Part shown: positions 26,801 to 35,640 of the stretch, piece after piece
How positions within the stretch are numbered: position 1 is the first letter of the stretch
How the letters are laid out: every line of letters starts with the position of its first letter
Assembly: GCA_963691755.1 (NCBI GenBank)
Contig: OY829366.1
Coordinates: 2,232,001-2,296,000 of the forward strand
DNA from: Dinoroseobacter sp013215265
GTDB lineage: Bacteria; Pseudomonadota; Alphaproteobacteria; Rhodobacterales; Rhodobacteraceae
DNA length: 64,000 bases
Direction: 5' to 3'
The notes under the pieces: model-generated
What the model saw: only the letters and a program-made list of their open reading frames with translations
Database searches by the model: none
What the model was told of the DNA's origin: nothing
Made by a program: the position numbers and the translations under genes

Positions 26801-27378
26801 GCGGGAACCTTCAGCCTGTCTAGGAAGTTCTTGAGCATCGCGTGGCCATGCTCGGATCGGATGGATTCTGGATGAAACTGGACGCCTTCGATCGGAAGCT
26901 CACGGTGGCGTAGCCCCATGATTGTACCGTCGTTCAGCCAGCTGGTGACTTCAAGCTCATCTGGCAGGGTGTCGCGATCCACCACCAGTGAATGGTATCT
27001 CGTGCCTGCAAGTGGGTTCGGCAGCCCAGCAAAAACACCTGCACCTTCATGATAAATTTCGCCCATCTTCCCATGAACGATCTCGCTGTGACGCTGGACC
27101 TTGCCTCCGAATGCCTGTCCGATCGTTTGATGACCGAGGCAGACACCAAAAAGAGGGATCCCTGCGTCCGCAGCTGCGGCGGTGAGCGCGAGGCAAATTC
27201 CGGCCTTGTCGGGATCGCATGGGCCCGGGCTTAGCACAATTCCGCTCGGCCGGAGCGCCATGGCCTGTTGAACGTCAAGGGCATCATTGCGATGTACTTT
27301 AACATCTGCGCCCAACTCGCCCAGATAATGTACAAGATTGAAAGTGAAGCTGTCATAATTGTCGATCAAGAGCAGCAT
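26797..27378 (-). CDS. trpG: Anthranilate synthase component II (glutamine amidotransferase)
   Basis: TrpG supplies ammonia from glutamine to TrpE. The 193-residue class I amidotransferase starts MLLLIDNYDSFTFNLV; the catalytic triad is C80 (GVCLGHQ), H169 and E171 (QFHPES). The ATG at 27378 has an AAGGA site 10 bases upstream. The open frame continues far upstream to 28338, but that part is the antisense shadow of the acidic linker in the deacetylase-like gene. trpE is not adjacent: it lies beyond a plus-strand gene, so trpG and trpE must be on separate transcripts. Confidence 0.96.
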   Translation of the reverse strand: MLLLIDNYDSFTFNLVHYLGELGADVKVHRNDALDVQQAMALRPSGIVLSPGPCDPDKAGICLALTAAAADAGIPLFGVCLGHQTIGQAFGGKVQRHSEIVHGKMGEIYHEGAGVFAGLPNPLAGTRYHSLVVDRDTLPDELEVTSWLNDGTIMGLRHRELPIEGVQFHPESIRSEHGHAMLKNFLDRLKVPA

Positions 27379-27526
27379 CTCGCGGTCCTTTTCTTGTTCC
27401 GCGTGAAAGGACGTGTATCCTAGCCGCTGGTCGCGGTATAGATGGGCCAACCAATGCATCGGGGTCAAGGCCGGATCGGTCGAGCCAACGCACTGAGGGA
27501 ATGATGCGAAGAAACGAGGCAGGTGA

Positions 27527-29080
27527 ATGCTGAAGGGCTTGCTGTCAGGCGTGATCTGGGGCGCGATAATAAGCGTCTTCATTGTGGTTGGGGCGTCGCT
27601 GAATGCGCCTTTGCCTGGTCCACGCACGGGCACTGTCGATATCCCCGCCAGTGGGGCGTTCGGGACGCTCGCGCCTGAGACGCCGCTTGTGGTGCCTGCC
27701 ACCGAACCCGAACCGGATCTGCCCGACCCTAACAGAACGCAATTGGAAGATCCTGCCCCCTTGGACACAACTGAGGTCGCTCCTGAAGGTGTGGTGCCCG
27801 AAGATGAAGCCCCGGTCCCTGACACTATCGAACCTGAACCTGCTGAAATCCCGGTTGAGCCAGAAACGCCAGAAGCATCGGACCCCATTAATACGGAACC
27901 ACCGGAGACGGAACAGGTCGCAACAGACGCGACTGAAGCAGTGACACCTGAGGCCGAAACGCCCGCTACGGCGACACCCGACACGGAAGCTCCGGAAACA
28001 GAAGCTCCGGAAATAGAAGCTCCGGAAATAGAAGCGCCTGAGACACAGGAACCTGAGCCGCGAGCGCCTGACGTATCAGATGCCGTCGACCCCGACGACG
28101 AGGACATCATTGAACCTGAACTGACCGAGGATCCGGTTGATACCGAACCCGTGGACACGGACATCGAAGCGCCGACCCTTGACGAGATCCCTGAAACGTC
28201 TGCCGAGGCCGACGCGTCCGAAGAACCGGCACAGGAGACGCCTGTAGAGGTCCCGACGGAAATCACCGAACCAACGGAAGAGCAGCTGGACGAGGCACCT
28301 GAAGCAGACCCTGTGGAGGCCACGCCTACTGAAGACACCCAGCCTCAAGACGTGCCGGAGATCGAACCACAGAGCCCAACGCTGAACGCCGCAATCGGGT
28401 TCGGCGGTGGTGCGTTGCGGCGCAATGCGTTGGATATTCCGGTGGATACCAGCTTGCCGCTCTTTTCCATCATTGTGATTGATCGCTCGGGCAGCGGTTT
28501 GCCCTTAAGCGAAGTGGCCGCTTATCCTGCACCATTGACAGTGGCGCTCGATCCGACGCAGCCCGGGGCAATCGAGGCCTCGGAAGGGTATGCCGCATCC
28601 GGGCATGAGGTATTGATCCTGGCAAACAGTTTACCTTCTGATGCGGCGCCTTTGGCCGCAGCCGCTGCCTTGACCCAGCTTCTCAACCAGATGCCGACAG
28701 CTGTCGGGGTCCTTTTGCCGCCTGGAAGCCCGTTTGTACGCGATGCTACACGCGCCTCTGAACTTACAGCCATACTTGCACAATCTGGACATGGCCTTGT
28801 GTCCCTGCCGCAAGGGCTGGACGCCTTGGGGCGCGCTGCCGCAGTGGCGGACGTGCCAGATGCCGAAGTGTTCCGCGTGCTCGATAGTCAGGATGAAGGC
28901 GTGCCCCTGATGACGCGCTACATGGATCGCGCGGCTTTTCAAGCGGCGCGCGATGGATCGGTTGTGGTTTTGGGGATCGTTCAGCAAAAGACCATGGAGG
29001 CGCTTAACCAATGGTTAGAAGGACGCCGTGCCGCGACCGTTGCGGTTGCGCCAATTTCCAAGGTCATGCTGCAAGAATAA
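27527..29080 (+). CDS. Divergent polysaccharide deacetylase (DUF610/YibQ-type) with acidic linker
   Basis: The 517-residue protein has an N-terminal membrane anchor (about 4-25), a Pro/Glu/Thr-rich acidic linker of about 230 residues, and a C-terminal domain (about 285-517) that resembles the divergent polysaccharide deacetylase family (IIVIDRSGSGLPLSEVAAYPAPLTVALDP, LLPPGSPFVRDA). The usual early Asp/His metal ligands of NodB-type deacetylases are not evident, so catalysis is doubtful. The linker includes four tandem 15-bp repeats. It sits in opposite orientation between trpG and trpE. ATG at 27527 follows GAGG. Likely a periplasm-facing, envelope-linked protein. Confidence 0.75.
   Translation: MLKGLLSGVIWGAIISVFIVVGASLNAPLPGPRTGTVDIPASGAFGTLAPETPLVVPATEPEPDLPDPNRTQLEDPAPLDTTEVAPEGVVPEDEAPVPDTIEPEPAEIPVEPETPEASDPINTEPPETEQVATDATEAVTPEAETPATATPDTEAPETEAPEIEAPEIEAPETQEPEPRAPDVSDAVDPDDEDIIEPELTEDPVDTEPVDTDIEAPTLDEIPETSAEADASEEPAQETPVEVPTEITEPTEEQLDEAPEADPVEATPTEDTQPQDVPEIEPQSPTLNAAIGFGGGALRRNALDIPVDTSLPLFSIIVIDRSGSGLPLSEVAAYPAPLTVALDPTQPGAIEASEGYAASGHEVLILANSLPSDAAPLAAAAALTQLLNQMPTAVGVLLPPGSPFVRDATRASELTAILAQSGHGLVSLPQGLDALGRAAAVADVPDAEVFRVLDSQDEGVPLMTRYMDRAAFQAARDGSVVVLGIVQQKTMEALNQWLEGRRAATVAVAPISKVMLQE
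27986..28045 (+). repeat. Tandem 15-bp repeat within the deacetylase-like gene
   Basis: Four units of 15 bp (GAAGCTCCGGAAACA and close variants; the fourth is more diverged) encode EAPET/EAPEI pentapeptides. The second and third units are identical. Such in-frame repeats can change copy number without a frameshift. Confidence 0.85.
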
Positions 29081-29149
29081 CCCAAGCGCGATGCAGCACC
29101 TTTCAGCGGCATCCCTTGGGGTGAAAGTCTCTTGATTGGTCGTTTGGAA

Positions 29150-29165
29150 GAAACGGCGCCGTTTC
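29150..29165. repeat. 16-nt perfect palindrome
   Basis: GAAACGGCGCCGTTTC is perfectly self-complementary without a spacer. It lies 70 bp after the deacetylase-like gene stop. No poly-T follows, so it is not a terminator; it could be a protein-binding site. Role unknown. Confidence 0.5.
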
Positions 29166-29184
29166 AGACGGACCTGTTCCGTTC

Positions 29185-29209
29185 AACCGGGGTGTCAGCC
29201 CGGTTTTCC
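29185..29209 (+). terminator. Intrinsic terminator after the deacetylase-like gene
   Basis: A 7-bp stem (AACCGGG at 29185-29191 with CCCGGTT at 29199-29205) with a 7-nt loop is followed by a short T run. It is about 105 bp after the plus-strand gene stop. Confidence 0.6.
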
Positions 29210-29242
29210 CGTCCCTCGGGGCTTTAATCCGAAGGAATGTGC

Positions 29243-29377
29243 ATGCGGTTCGGGTCGTCAGTCATGGGCATAGCCGTGACCGACATTGGAACCTTTTGTC
29301 CTGTTTGTTGGCGCGAGACTGTCTTGGTTGGCCCGCGCACGGATCCGATGGCCGACGTTTTAGGTTACATCGCTTAA
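29243..29377 (+). CDS. Possible 44-residue protein with a CPVC motif
   Basis: In the 352-bp gap between the deacetylase-like gene and trpE, an ATG at 29243 is preceded by GAAGGA at a good spacing of six bases and opens a 44-codon frame ending in TAA at 29375-29377. The peptide contains a CPVC pair and no membrane helix; I recognise no family. It follows the terminator at 29185-29209, so it would need its own promoter. A short ORF of this length can occur by chance. Confidence 0.3.
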   Translation: MRFGSSVMGIAVTDIGTFCPVCWRETVLVGPRTDPMADVLGYIA

Positions 29378-29432
29378 GCCGCGGTTAACCCTGCGAACGG
29401 TGCTTTCTTTCCCCTTCGGTCTCGGGGTGATC

Positions 29433-30944
29433 TCAGCTGTTGCCCCGCTGCACAAACAGTCCGGCCTCTTCAGCCGCCCGCCGGATCGCTTTGGATTTGT
29501 TGACCGTTTCCATGTACTCGGATTCGGGATCGCTGTCATAGACCACGCCGCCGCCGGCTTGAATATAGAGCTTTTCGTCTTTGATTACCGCCGTGCGCAG
29601 CGCAATGCACATATCCATGTCGCCATTGGCAGCGAAATACCCCACGCCACCGCCATAGACGCCGCGTTTTTCGGGCTCCAATTCGTCGATGATCTCCATC
29701 GCGCGCACCTTTGGGGCGCCAGACACGGTGCCTGCAGGCATGCCGGCCAAAAAGGCCGAAAGTGCATCGTGATCTTCTGCGAGCTCGCCCACCACATTCG
29801 ACACGATGTGCATTACGTGGGAATACCGCTCGATAATAAATTCTTCGGTGGGCCTGACCGTACCGATCTTGGAAACCCGGCCGGTGTCATTTCGCCCCAG
29901 ATCGAGCAGCATCAGGTGTTCGGCAAGCTCTTTGGGATCAGCAAGAAGATCTTCTTCGTAGGCTTTATCTTCGGCAGGGGTCGTGCCGCGTGGCCTTGTG
30001 CCCGCAATCGGGCGGATGGTCACTTCGCGGTCGAACACGCGTACAAGGATCTCCGGAGAGGCCCCGACGACCTGAAATCCGCCGAAGTTGAAGTAGAACA
30101 TGAAAGGCGAGGGGTTGGTGCGCCGCAGACTGCGATACAGCGAGAACGGCGGCAGCGGGAAATCCATTGCCCAGCGCTGCGATGGCACCACCTGAAAGAT
30201 GTCACCTGCCCGAATATATTCCTTCGCGACCTCGACCGCATCGAGATAGCCCTGATGCGAGAAGTTCGAGACAGGTTCCCCAACCTCGGCCACATCGCCA
30301 AGATCACGGTTTTCACCGATAACCGCGCGATCTAGATCACGCACAGCATCCATCACACGCTCTGCGGCCTGATTATAGGCGGCGCGTGCATCAAGCCCGG
30401 CAGTGGACCAAACAGGCGAAACGACCGTTACTTCACCTTTCACCCCATCCAGCACAGCGACAACCGACGGACGCAGCAAGATCGCGTCTGGCACGCCAAG
30501 CGTATCGGGATTCACATCCGGCAAATGTTCGACAAGCCGGATCATGTCATAGCCCAGATAACCAAAGAGCCCCGCCGCGATATGGGGCAGGTCATCTGGC
30601 ATCTCGATACGACTTTCCGAGATCAGATCGCGGATGGCTTTCAGTGGGTCCGCATCCACTGGCTCAAAGGCGTTCGGATCAAAGCGGGCAGACCGGTTGA
30701 TCTCCGAGCGGTCCCCATGGCACCGCCAGATCAGGTCCGGTTTCATACCAACCACGGAATAGCGCCCGCGCACCTCACCGCCGGTAACAGATTCCAGCAT
30801 AAAGCTGTCTTTCCGCCCGCCTGCGAGTTTCATCATCACGGACACGGGGGTGTCGAGATCCGCCGCAAGCCTGGTATAGACGAGCTGGTTCTCTCCGCGC
30901 GCGAAGCCCGCTTCGAAAGTTGCGAAATCCGGAAGAAGCGCCAT
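29433..30944 (-). CDS. trpE: Anthranilate synthase component I
   Basis: TrpE makes anthranilate from chorismate and ammonia. The 503-residue product has the N-terminal regulatory region with FMLESVTGGEVRGRYSVVG (the LLES element of tryptophan feedback inhibition) and the chorismate-binding domain with PSQRW, PIAGTRPRG, ELAEHLMLLDLGRNDTGRV, GTVSGAPKVRAMEIIDELEP and RGVYGGGVGYF. The ATG at 30944 follows AGGAC and is only 12 bp after the ppiD-like stop, so both are likely on one mRNA and there is no room for a trp attenuator directly before trpE. Confidence 0.97.
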   Translation of the reverse strand: MALLPDFATFEAGFARGENQLVYTRLAADLDTPVSVMMKLAGGRKDSFMLESVTGGEVRGRYSVVGMKPDLIWRCHGDRSEINRSARFDPNAFEPVDADPLKAIRDLISESRIEMPDDLPHIAAGLFGYLGYDMIRLVEHLPDVNPDTLGVPDAILLRPSVVAVLDGVKGEVTVVSPVWSTAGLDARAAYNQAAERVMDAVRDLDRAVIGENRDLGDVAEVGEPVSNFSHQGYLDAVEVAKEYIRAGDIFQVVPSQRWAMDFPLPPFSLYRSLRRTNPSPFMFYFNFGGFQVVGASPEILVRVFDREVTIRPIAGTRPRGTTPAEDKAYEEDLLADPKELAEHLMLLDLGRNDTGRVSKIGTVRPTEEFIIERYSHVMHIVSNVVGELAEDHDALSAFLAGMPAGTVSGAPKVRAMEIIDELEPEKRGVYGGGVGYFAANGDMDMCIALRTAVIKDEKLYIQAGGGVVYDSDPESEYMETVNKSKAIRRAAEEAGLFVQRGNS

Positions 30945-30956
30945 GCTATTTTTGTC

Positions 30957-32825
30957 CTAGAGACCTGATTGGCCCGCTCCGGCCTGTAAGCTGGAATTCA
31001 CGGCGTTGATTGCCGCCTGATCAAGCTCCAGTCCTGCTGTTGCCTGAAGTTCACGCGCGAAGGCATCATAGATGTCCAGCGCGATGCTCTGATTGGCCTG
31101 ATTGGACAGGACAGATCGTAAGAAATCGGAATCCGGGTCGGTATCATCGGGAGGCAGAATTTCATCAAGACGTACCAGATGAATTTCGCGCGCACCTTCT
31201 ACGATTTCGAAATCACCGGTTTGGGCCATTTCAAACACGGTCGTCATCAGAATTGGGGGGAAGCCTTCGAGGAATGCATCGCGCGTCAGCCCAACCTCGC
31301 TGCGAGGGGCAAGGCCAAGGGCTGCCATGGACCGTCCGCCTTCAACGACATTGCGGGTCGTTTCAGCCTGCGCACGCAAAGCGATCAGGACCTGTTCGGT
31401 ACGCCAAAGCTCGGTCGCCTGATCGCGCACTTCGTCCAAAGGCAAAAACCGTGGGGGGATGATTTCATCCAAACGAAGGGCAAAGAGCCCACCATCTTCC
31501 AGCTCCACGATTTCGGGAAAGTCGCTATCCCGCACGCTGAGGGCTGCGTTCCTGAAGGTTTCATAAGCGGCAATGCCTTCATCGCTGCCCTGTTGAACGC
31601 CGATCTGGCCCAGCTCCATGGAGGTTTCGACTGCCAGTTCTTCCAAGGTTGCACCCCCCGCAAGCAGATCGTCGATGGGTTCCAGTTCCGCCCGAATGGC
31701 GCGGATCGCGCGATCGGAAGCGGCTTCGGCGAACAGATCGTCGCGTACGTCTTCGAAGGGTATTTCCTGCGCGTTCAGCAAACCTGCGACGTTGAAGAAC
31801 GCAGATCCAAAGGTTGTGGGCAGGGGGCCAACGACGCCGGTGTCTTCAAGCGCAAAGACTGCTTCGGCAATCTCAGGGTCAAGGTCGTCGCGGGACACTT
31901 CGCCCAATTCGATATCGGCGAGCGTCACGCCGCGTTGTTCTGCAAGCTCGTCAAACCGCAATGCGCCCGAGCTCAGAGCCTCAGCCGCTTCTGCCGCCTC
32001 AGTTTCATCCGCGATAACAAGACGGTAAAGAATGCGGCGTTCTGGACGTACGTATTCATCGATCCGCGCTTCGTAATCAGCGCGCAATTCGTCCTCGGGG
32101 ATGGTGATTTGTGCTTCCATCATCTCTGGCGACAGCCAGGCGTAGGTAACCTGACGGGTCTCTGGTTCGGTGAAGAAGGAAGGGTTTTCTTCATGGAACG
32201 CTGCAAGCTCTGCCTCAGTGGGTTCGAAATTAGGGTCTGCGAGATAGGATTCGTCGAGCGTAACGACTGTAAAGCTGCGACGTGCGCCGATAAAGCTAAA
32301 CACGGTGTCTGCGTAGGTTGCAGGGGCCTGCACACCAGCGACCGCACCCGCGCGTAGCAAGTTTCGTGCGCTATCGACACGGATCTGCTCTTCGAAACCC
32401 TCGGGGGTCAGACCACTTTGGCGGAGGGTGAATTCGTAAGCGTCGCGATCAAAGTTACCAGCCAGTCCCTGAAACGCCGCGTTTCCGCGGATCGAGGCTG
32501 CAACGCGCTCGTCCCCGAGAGACAGTCCAATGCGGCGTGCCTCTTCCGCTATGGCGGTCTGGGTTACGACGCTGGCAAGAACCTGACGATCAAGCCCGAT
32601 TGCCCGGGCTTCGGCCAAGGAAAATGGACGCCCAGTTTGTTCTGAAGCGGCGCGTAATTCGGTGTTCAGCGCGTTCACGTAATCCTGCACCGTGATATCG
32701 GTCTTCCCCACGCGACCGATTGCGCTGAGGTTCCCGCTGAATGAGGTCACACCGAACCCAGCCAGACCTAAAATCAACAAGCCCAGCAGGACATAGACGA
32801 ATATGTTGGACGCTTTGCCCTTCAT
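30957..32825 (-). CDS. PpiD-type periplasmic peptidyl-prolyl isomerase/chaperone (SurA N-terminal domain)
   Basis: The 622-residue protein begins with a short cytoplasmic stretch and one membrane segment (about residues 8-30), then a SurA/PpiD-like N-terminal chaperone domain and a degenerate parvulin region around residues 230-350. This is the architecture of PpiD, a membrane-anchored foldase at the Sec translocon that helps outer-membrane and periplasmic proteins fold. The ATG at 32825 has GAGGG nine bases upstream; an upstream in-frame codon at 32876 gives an atypical Cys-rich start. trpE follows immediately. Confidence 0.88.
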   Translation of the reverse strand: MKGKASNIFVYVLLGLLILGLAGFGVTSFSGNLSAIGRVGKTDITVQDYVNALNTELRAASEQTGRPFSLAEARAIGLDRQVLASVVTQTAIAEEARRIGLSLGDERVAASIRGNAAFQGLAGNFDRDAYEFTLRQSGLTPEGFEEQIRVDSARNLLRAGAVAGVQAPATYADTVFSFIGARRSFTVVTLDESYLADPNFEPTEAELAAFHEENPSFFTEPETRQVTYAWLSPEMMEAQITIPEDELRADYEARIDEYVRPERRILYRLVIADETEAAEAAEALSSGALRFDELAEQRGVTLADIELGEVSRDDLDPEIAEAVFALEDTGVVGPLPTTFGSAFFNVAGLLNAQEIPFEDVRDDLFAEAASDRAIRAIRAELEPIDDLLAGGATLEELAVETSMELGQIGVQQGSDEGIAAYETFRNAALSVRDSDFPEIVELEDGGLFALRLDEIIPPRFLPLDEVRDQATELWRTEQVLIALRAQAETTRNVVEGGRSMAALGLAPRSEVGLTRDAFLEGFPPILMTTVFEMAQTGDFEIVEGAREIHLVRLDEILPPDDTDPDSDFLRSVLSNQANQSIALDIYDAFARELQATAGLELDQAAINAVNSSLQAGAGQSGL

Positions 32826-32935
32826 GGCGGGAAACCCTCGAGAGATTGTATGTGCGCAGGTGCATACGCGCTTCAATGAGGCGGAACAAGGCCGACCAAG
32901 ATCGAGTTTCGAAACTACGCCTAAATTCTGTGTGT

Positions 32936-34126
32936 TCAGGCCGGTCCGACAGCCTTGAGACGCGCGGCCAGCGCTTCGATACCGTTGGAATCAATATTTG
33001 CAAAGGCAACGCGCAACTGCCGTTCCGCGGAACCGTTCCCGCCTTCTGAAAGGGTGGGGGCAAACATTGTCCCGGGAAGCAACAAGACGCCATGGTCGCG
33101 CACAAGACGCTGTGCGAGCGCATCGGACGGCTCATCTGCGAAAGGGTGCGTTCCATATGCGAAGTATGCCCCGCATCCCATCATCTCCCATCCTGGAAGC
33201 TCGGCGAACGCCTTTTCCATCGTGGTCCGCCGGTTCAGGATTTCAAGGCGTTGTTCGGCCAGCCAGTCCCCGAGATTTTGCATCCCCCAAAGGGCTGCGA
33301 ATTGTCCGAGTTGCGGGGCGCATATCGTGACGGTGTCGATGAATTTCTCAACTTCAGCGAGACGGGCCTGTGACGTCGCAAGCGCTCCGACGCGGTGACC
33401 TGTCAACCTGTATGATTTCGAGAAGGAATACAGATGAACAAGCGTTTCGGCCCAATCCGGATCCTGAAAGAGCGTGTGTGGTGCCCCGGTTTGGGAATGG
33501 AAGTCGCGATAGGTCTCGTCGACGATCAATGCGATGCCGTGGCGTTTTGCCAAATCGTAAAAGGCGCGCAAAAGATCGACAGGGTATTCCACGCCGCCCG
33601 GGTTGTTGGGTGATGTAAGCGCGATCGCGCGGGTTGCGGATGTTATGCGCTTTTCAGCTTCTGTGGGGGCAGGCAGCAGGTCCGAACCGGTTGGCAGGAT
33701 CTGGGTTGCTACGCCGGACATGTCCAGCCACATTTTGTGGTTGAAATACCATGGCGTCGGCAACATCACTGCATCGCCGGGACCCGCGAGGGTTGCGCAG
33801 ATGGCAGCAAAGGCCTGATTGCAGCCGGCCGTGATGGCGACTTGGGCCTCTTTTACATCCCCTTTATATACGTCACTGATTTGTGCGGCGAGTTCTGCGC
33901 GCAGGGCGGGCAACCCCAGATCAGGCCCGTAAATATGCGTCGTTTCCTGATTGAGAATGGCCTCCGCCATCGCCTGGCGTAAGCTTTCCGGCGGTGGATC
34001 AACCGGGGCGGCCTGGCTGACGTTGATCAATGGCAGATGCGCGGGCGGTGGCGTCTCCTGAAGCCAACGTCGTGCTTCCATGACAGGCGGTGAAACGGTT
34101 GCCGCGAAGCTTGGGTTCAGATGCAT
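32936..34126 (-). CDS. Pyridoxal phosphate-dependent aminotransferase (class I/II)
   Basis: The 396-residue enzyme is a fold-type I aminotransferase. The PLP lysine is in SFSKSYRLTGHRVG, preceded by TSPNNPGG, VDETYRDF and the N-terminal YGPDLGLPALR substrate-loop region; a C-terminal Arg (RQLRVAFAN) fits the alpha-carboxylate-binding residue. The substrate is not clear; aspartate-type or methionine/kynurenine-type aminotransferases are all possible. The ATG at 34126 is 5 bp from the gpt stop, so it is co-transcribed with gpt. Confidence 0.87.
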   Translation of the reverse strand: MHLNPSFAATVSPPVMEARRWLQETPPPAHLPLINVSQAAPVDPPPESLRQAMAEAILNQETTHIYGPDLGLPALRAELAAQISDVYKGDVKEAQVAITAGCNQAFAAICATLAGPGDAVMLPTPWYFNHKMWLDMSGVATQILPTGSDLLPAPTEAEKRITSATRAIALTSPNNPGGVEYPVDLLRAFYDLAKRHGIALIVDETYRDFHSQTGAPHTLFQDPDWAETLVHLYSFSKSYRLTGHRVGALATSQARLAEVEKFIDTVTICAPQLGQFAALWGMQNLGDWLAEQRLEILNRRTTMEKAFAELPGWEMMGCGAYFAYGTHPFADEPSDALAQRLVRDHGVLLLPGTMFAPTLSEGGNGSAERQLRVAFANIDSNGIEALAARLKAVGPA

Positions 34127-34131
34127 GGGGT

Positions 34132-34638
34132 TCAGTCCGTACCGCGGTAGGGCTCGACGTATTGTAATGCCATGTCCCACGGAAAGAAGATCCAGGTATC
34201 CTGGCTGACCTCTGTGATGAAGGTATCAACCTGCGGGCGACCCTTCGGTTTCGCATAGACCGTAGCGATATGGGCCTTCGGCATGTGCTGGCGCACAACT
34301 TCGAGGGTTTTACCGGTGTCTACCAGATCGTCGACCACAAGCACGCCTGTGCCATCGCCGACAACGGCCATGTCTGGTTGCTTAATCACCTTTGGTTCGG
34401 ATTGAGCCTGATGATTGTAACTCTTGACGCTGATTGTATCGACCATGCGGATGTCGAGTTCGCGCGCAACAATCATGGCAGGCGCCATGCCGCCGCGGGT
34501 GATGGCGACCACGGCCTTCCACGCGCCATCATCGGGGCCCTGTCCGTCGAGCCGCCAGGCCAATGCACGGGCATCGCGGTGGAGTTGATCCCAACTGACG
34601 TGAAATCCCTTTTCATGTGGCAGACGATCAGCAGCCAT
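34132..34638 (-). CDS. gpt: Xanthine-guanine phosphoribosyltransferase
   Basis: This enzyme salvages xanthine and guanine to their nucleotides using PRPP. The 168-residue protein has the PRPP-binding motif VLVVDDLVDTGKT, the N-terminal KAVVAITRGGMAPAMIVARELDIR loop and the base-recognition end VSQDTWIFFPWD, all characteristic of XGPRT. An AAGGAG site fixes the ATG at 34638. It overlaps closely with the aminotransferase gene downstream. Confidence 0.95.
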   Translation of the reverse strand: MAADRLPHEKGFHVSWDQLHRDARALAWRLDGQGPDDGAWKAVVAITRGGMAPAMIVARELDIRMVDTISVKSYNHQAQSEPKVIKQPDMAVVGDGTGVLVVDDLVDTGKTLEVVRQHMPKAHIATVYAKPKGRPQVDTFITEVSQDTWIFFPWDMALQYVEPYRGTD

Positions 34639-34740
34639 TTGGCGTCTCCTTGAGCTATGCGAAATGCGCGCCGCGGAACGACGCGCATGGGGCAAATGTA
34701 GGGTAGGGGCGGCAGACCGCCATATCTTGAGGCGTCTGGG

Positions 34741-35553
34741 TCACTTGCGCCCGGTGACAGCATCAATGTCAGGGGCGTCGACGGCTTTCATGCCGACGAT
34801 ATGATAGCCAGCATCAACATGCAGACACTCGCCAGTCACAGCCGATCCCAAATCAGACAGCAGATAAAGCGCGGATTTGCCGACCTCTTCCTGCGTGACG
34901 GTGCGGCGCAGTGGGGCATTCAATTCATTCCACTTCATAATGTAGCGGAAATCTCCAATGCCGGATGCTGCAAGGGTTTTGATGGTGCCTGCACTGATGG
35001 CGTTTACACGGATGCCGTCTTTGCCAAGATCCTCGGCGAGGTATTTTACGCTGGCCTCAAGCGCCGCTTTCGCAACGCCCATGACGTTATAATGCGGCAT
35101 CACCTTTTCGGCGCCGTAATAGGTCAGTGTCAGCGCTGATCCGCCATTCGTCATCAGCTTTTCTGCACGCTGCATAACGGCGGTGAAAGAATAGACGGAG
35201 ATATCCATAGACATATTAAAGTTATTGCGTGTGGTCTCGACGTAGCGACCGCGCAGTTGTTCTTTGTCTGAATACCCAATGGCGTGCACGACAAAGTCGA
35301 TACTGCCCCAGGCGTCTTTCAATTGGTCGAAACAGGCGTCGATAGAGGCCTCATCGCCGACATCACAATCCATGGTTTGTGTCACGCCCAGCTGTTCCGC
35401 CAACGGAAGGACGCGCTTTTTGAACGCGTCGCCGACATAGGTCAGTGCCAACTCTGCTCCTTCGTCATGCAATGCCTTGGCAATGCCCCAGGCAATGGAT
35501 TTGTCGTTTGCGAGCCCCATAATCAGCCCACGCTTCCCTGTCATCAAACCCAT
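34741..35553 (-). CDS. fabI: Enoyl-[acyl-carrier-protein] reductase (NADH)
   Basis: FabI carries out the last reduction step of each fatty acid elongation cycle. The 270-residue short-chain dehydrogenase has the FabI-specific N terminus GKRGLIMGLANDKSIAWGIA, the YSDKEQLRGRY region, and the catalytic pair in LTYYGAEKVMPHYNVMGVAKAALEA (Tyr-x6-Lys). The ATG at 35553 follows AAAGG. It is divergent from pdxH with an 87-bp shared promoter region, a common Rhodobacterales arrangement. Confidence 0.96.
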   Translation of the reverse strand: MGLMTGKRGLIMGLANDKSIAWGIAKALHDEGAELALTYVGDAFKKRVLPLAEQLGVTQTMDCDVGDEASIDACFDQLKDAWGSIDFVVHAIGYSDKEQLRGRYVETTRNNFNMSMDISVYSFTAVMQRAEKLMTNGGSALTLTYYGAEKVMPHYNVMGVAKAALEASVKYLAEDLGKDGIRVNAISAGTIKTLAASGIGDFRYIMKWNELNAPLRRTVTQEEVGKSALYLLSDLGSAVTGECLHVDAGYHIVGMKAVDAPDIDAVTGRK

Positions 35554-35640
35554 GCTATGTGTGCCTTTGTGCATATCCTAGAACGCTGCTTTCCTTTAGG
35601 CGATTGACGATAGCGCATCAAGAGTCAGCCGGAGATCAAG

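Noticed and set aside
26797..28338. 513-codon frame that would fuse a Ser/Gly-rich domain to TrpG
   Set aside because: The N-terminal part is the exact antisense of the acidic Pro/Glu linker of the plus-strand deacetylase-like gene, and trpG has its own AAGGA site and canonical start at 27378.
30945..30956. Tryptophan attenuator before trpE
   Set aside because: Only 12 bp separate the PpiD-like gene and trpE, too short for a leader peptide and terminator.
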